A DNA stretch of 64,000 nucleotides, from contig CAMYNM010000011.1 of NCBI GenBank assembly GCA_947259725.1, forward strand, positions 146,033 through 210,032. Direction: 5' to 3'. The notes under the pieces were generated by a model, which searched no databases, was not told the DNA's origin, and saw only the letters and a program-made list of their open reading frames with translations. Shown one piece after another: positions 61,709 to 64,000 of this stretch. The stretch comes from CALZIK01 sp945787635 (GTDB lineage: Bacteria > Acidobacteriota > Thermoanaerobaculia > Multivoradales > JAHEKO01). A program made the translations under genes and the position numbers. Position 1 is the stretch's first letter. Each line of letters opens with the position of its first letter.

Positions 61709-62040
61709 CGTCCCATCGCCCCCATCGGGCGCGGCTCCCCGACGACCTCACCGCCCCGTTCGCGACAGGCGGCCACGCTCGCGTCGAGGTCGGCGACCAC
61801 GATGTAGATGATCCAGGCCTGCGGGATTCCGCGGTTGCCGCCCCGGGCGTGGCAGATTCCCGCCTTCGGCTCGCCGCTTGCCGGCGCGGTCATGTTGAAA
61901 TCCGAGTAGCCGCCCATGTCGACCGGCTCGGGCTTCCAGCCGGTCACCGAGGCATAGAAGTCGCGCAGGGGTTCGGCATCGGGCACGGTTAGGTCGATCC
62001 AACCGATCGAGCCGACCTCGGGCTTGGCGTCCTGGCTCAT
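61651..62040 (-). CDS. VOC (glyoxalase/bleomycin-resistance-like) protein
   Basis: The 129-residue protein has two beta-alpha-beta-beta-beta modules: VGSIGWIDLTVPDAEPLRDFYASVTGWK and AWIIYIVVADLDASVAACRERGG, ending FIRDPAGAACALFES. This is the VOC family. The ligand is unknown. The gene's 3' end overlaps the M28 gene by 58 bases on the opposite strand. Confidence 0.85.
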   Translation of the reverse strand: MSQDAKPEVGSIGWIDLTVPDAEPLRDFYASVTGWKPEPVDMGGYSDFNMTAPASGEPKAGICHARGGNRGIPQAWIIYIVVADLDASVAACRERGGEVVGEPRPMGAMGRYAFIRDPAGAACALFESA

Positions 62041-62126
62041 ACAATGTCTCCGCGAGAAGTGGCGATGATTCGAACGGTGTCTCGGCCGATGGTATCTTTC
62101 GCCGGTCGGAAAAGGGAGACGAATGG

Positions 62127-62821
62127 ATGAGACTTCACGGTAAGGCGTTTCTAGTCAGCGGCGGCGCGTCGGGTCTCGGAGAGGCGACCGTCCGGCGATT
62201 GGTCGAAGAGGGCGGCCGGGTGGTGATCGCGGATCTGAATCAGGGGCGCGGCGCGGCGCTGGCGCAAGAGCTGGGCGAGGACGTGCGGTTCTCGCCCACC
62301 GATGTCACGCAGGCCGATTCCGTCGGCGCCGCGGTCCAGCTTGCGGTGGAAGCTTTCGGCGGTCTGCATGGCGCGGTCAGCTGCGCCGGGATCGGTACTC
62401 CCGGCAAAGTCCTGGGCAAGCAAGGGCCGCATTCTCTCGAAGCCTTCGCCAAGGTGATCCAGGTCAACCTGATCGGTACCTTCAACGTTCTTCGCCTCGC
62501 CGCGGAAGCCATCGCCCGTGGCGAAACCGACGACGAGGGTGAGAGAGGAGCGATCTCGTCGGGCTGACCCTGCCGAGCGCCCGCGAGCTGGCGCGCCAGG
62601 GAATTCGGGTCGTGACGATCGCTCCCGGCCTGTTCGACACCCCGCTCATGGCCGGCCTACCCGAGAAGGCCCGTATCTCTCTGGGTGAACAGGTGCCGTT
62701 TCCCTCTCGGCTGGGCCGGTCCGAGGAGTACGCTGCTCTGGTGGTTCACGTTTTCGAGAACCGGATGATCAACGGCGAGACGATTCGTCTCGACGGAGCG
62801 TTGCGCATGGCGCCGCGGTAA
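62127..62821 (+). pseudogene. Short-chain dehydrogenase gene broken by an internal deletion
   Basis: The first part (62127-62567) encodes an SDR N-terminus: FLVSGGASGLGEATVRRL (NAD motif), VSCAGIG and VIQVNLIGTFNVLRL. It ends ...RGAISSG and stops. In another frame the sequence resumes as VGLTLPSARELARQGIRVVTIAPGLFDTPLMAGLPEK and runs to the normal C-terminus at 62821. The missing piece, about 25 codons by comparison with typical HSD10-like SDRs, would hold the catalytic Ser and Tyr-x3-Lys. The junction near 62550-62562 is a frameshifting deletion. It is either a pseudogene or an assembly error. Confidence 0.8.
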
Positions 62822-62836
62822 GAACGCGGTCTCGAC

Positions 62837-63652
62837 GTGGCGATCTACGCCCTCGGCGACGTTCACGGCTGCTTCCGAACCCTTGTTCGGCTGCTCGAGC
62901 GGCTGCCCTTCGAGACCGGGCGCGACCAGCTCTGGCTGACCGGCGATCTGGTCAACCGCGGTCCGCAGTCTCTCGAGGTCCTGCGCTGGGCCGAGACGGC
63001 GAGTCGTGATCTCGGAGAACGCTTTGTCACGGTTCTCGGCAATCACGATCTGCACCTGCTGGCGAGTGCCGCGGGTTTTGGCCGCCCGCATCATCAGGCC
63101 TTGCTGGCCGGGGTGCTGGCGGCTCCGGATGGAGGAATGCTCGTAGAGTGGCTTGCCCACCGTCCGCTCTTTCACAGACAGGGTTCGACCGCTCTGGTCC
63201 ACGCCGGGCTCTTCCCGGATTGGACGCTCGAAGACGCCGAGGCCCGCGCGCGTCGCCTGGAGGCGATGCTCCGGGACGCGTCGGCGAGAACCGAGCTTTT
63301 TCGAAGTATGGCGAGCGATCGTGGCCAGGCTCCCCGGGATCTCCATGGCTTCACCGGAATGCGGACGCTGACGATCGACGGCGAGCCCTCGGACTACACC
63401 GGACCGCCCGAGCAAGCGCCCCAGGGATTCCTGCCGTGGTTCGAGATTCCCGAGCGCAAGAGCCGAACGGCAACTCTGATCGCGGGCCATTGGGCCGCTC
63501 TCGGACTGAGGCTCGAACCGAACTTTGTGGCTCTCGATTCCGGCTGTGTCTACGGCGGCGCGCTCACCGCCGTGCGGCTCGACGACCGGGCGGTGTTTGC
63601 CGAGCCGAACGCGGAAGGGAAAGCCGATGAGAGAGAGAGGGTCATGAAATGA
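62837..63652 (+). CDS. apaH: Symmetrical bis(5'-nucleosyl)-tetraphosphatase (ApaH-like)
   Basis: The protein has 271 residues from the GTG at 62837. PPP-phosphatase motifs are complete: ALGDVHGC (D8, H10), TGDLVNRGP, VLGNHDLHL, LVHAGLFPDW and IAGHWAALG. GMRTL and DSGCVYGG are ApaH-specific. It cleaves Ap4A symmetrically into two ADP. It contrasts with the altered metallophosphoesterase at 30.7 kb, where the same motifs are degraded. It is located 15 bases after the damaged SDR gene. Confidence 0.93.
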   Translation: MAIYALGDVHGCFRTLVRLLERLPFETGRDQLWLTGDLVNRGPQSLEVLRWAETASRDLGERFVTVLGNHDLHLLASAAGFGRPHHQALLAGVLAAPDGGMLVEWLAHRPLFHRQGSTALVHAGLFPDWTLEDAEARARRLEAMLRDASARTELFRSMASDRGQAPRDLHGFTGMRTLTIDGEPSDYTGPPEQAPQGFLPWFEIPERKSRTATLIAGHWAALGLRLEPNFVALDSGCVYGGALTAVRLDDRAVFAEPNAEGKADERERVMK

Positions 63653-63668
63653 AGGAGGCAAGCCTCCT
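63653..63668 (+). terminator. Possible terminator hairpin after apaH
   Basis: AGGAGGC-AA-GCCTCCT is a perfect inverted repeat directly after the apaH stop. There is no T-run, so the call rests on position and stem only. Confidence 0.3.
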
Positions 63669-63736
63669 GCGACGGCTGGTGACACTGACCGCGATCGCTC
63701 GTCGCTAAGCTCGCCAGCCGCATCCGTCGGGGCGGA

Positions 63737-64000
63737 CTAGGTCGACATCGCGTAGGTGATCCAGGCGGCGCCCAGAATCAGGGCGAGTCCGAGACCCAGC
63801 CGCCAGGCAAAAGCGCGGGTGCCCTGGACCAGCGCGAGCACCAGCTTGACGAGGGCGTTGGCGGTCAATGCCGCGAGCACGGGAAGGCCGGCGGACTCGG
63901 CCGAGAGCAACCCCTGTTCGGAGAGGTTGGCGACGGACAGCGAGGCGGCGGTGGCGCTGGCGGCTCCGCCGAACGAGCTCGCCAGCCAGAGACCGCGACT
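63737..64000 (-). CDS. C-terminus of a DUF4010 (MgtC/SapB-like fusion) membrane protein (partial)
   Basis: Reading leftward from the right edge, 87 codons to a TAG at 63739-63737 give hydrophobic protein with LASSFGGAASATAASLSVANL and LAALTANALVKLVLALVQG, then two helices ending AAWITYAMST. This pattern matches the C-terminal membrane domain of DUF4010 proteins. The N-terminus lies beyond the window. The function is unknown; the family is often fused to MgtC-like domains. Confidence 0.75.
   Translation of the reverse strand, partial: SRGLWLASSFGGAASATAASLSVANLSEQGLLSAESAGLPVLAALTANALVKLVLALVQGTRAFAWRLGLGLALILGAAWITYAMST

Overview
The window is a GC-rich bacterial chromosome segment built around the replication origin. 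Leftward genes come first (rpmH-rnpA-yidD-yidC-jag, then rsmG-parA-parB-bactofilin). Rightward genes follow (ffs-dnaX-ybaB-recR, then dnaA-dnaN-recF-gyrB-gyrA). A DnaA-trio-like unwinding element lies between dnaA and dnaN, and dyad-rich DNA with DnaA boxes lies in front of dnaA. The gene order and envelope systems (YidC, MreBCD-RodA-PBP2, PpiD, an LPS-kinase-like protein) indicate a diderm, free-living bacterium. An acidobacterial lineage (for example Thermoanaerobaculia) is my best guess, but it is an inference from gene content, not a phylogeny.

Layout. 0.2-4.7 kb: membrane phosphodiesterase-like protein, then bactofilin/ParB/ParA/RsmG in one tightly coupled operon. 4.7-5.1 kb: two parS-like 32-nt direct repeats and a small LAGLIDADG-like ORF, where many bacteria carry mnmE/mnmG. 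5.1-9.0 kb: membrane insertion and RNase P operon plus two tRNA-Ser genes. 9.0-12.3 kb: tadA, SRP RNA, dnaX-ybaB-recR. 12.4-15.6 kb: small HEAAH protein, P-loop protein, double cNMP-domain protein, MutY. 15.6-25.1 kb: origin and core replication genes. 25.1-29.4 kb: CPBP protease, M20 dipeptidase, CYTH protein, sugar nucleotidyltransferase, HAD phosphatase.

29.4-33.8 kb is the most unusual block: four leftward, translationally coupled genes encoding an ArsM-like arsenite methyltransferase with a Cys-rich tail, a radical SAM enzyme, a calcineurin-fold phosphoesterase lacking its first metal-binding motif, and a two-dinucleotide-fold flavoprotein. Together they look like a pathway for a modified organoarsenical or a related methylated metalloid compound. 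The substrate and product are unknown.

33.9-41.4 kb: B12-binding-type radical SAM protein, DUF6116 protein, then ppiD-ruvA-ruvB-lipid kinase-Fpg leftward. 41.6-49.7 kb: FecR-domain protein followed by mreB-mreC-mreD-mrdA-rodA-rng, the rod-shape operon. 49.9-56.7 kb: an unusual sugar/LPS-kinase plus glycosidase-like fusion overlapping a full-length Lhr helicase. 56.8-58.9 kb: ECF sigma/zinc anti-sigma pair with two Spy/CpxP-like periplasmic proteins. 58.9-64 kb: DUF1499, metallo-beta-lactamase-fold hydrolase, membrane-embedded M28 peptidase, VOC protein, a deletion-damaged SDR gene, ApaH-like phosphatase, and the C-terminus of a DUF4010 membrane protein running off the right edge. No CRISPR array, rRNA, insertion sequence or prophage was seen.
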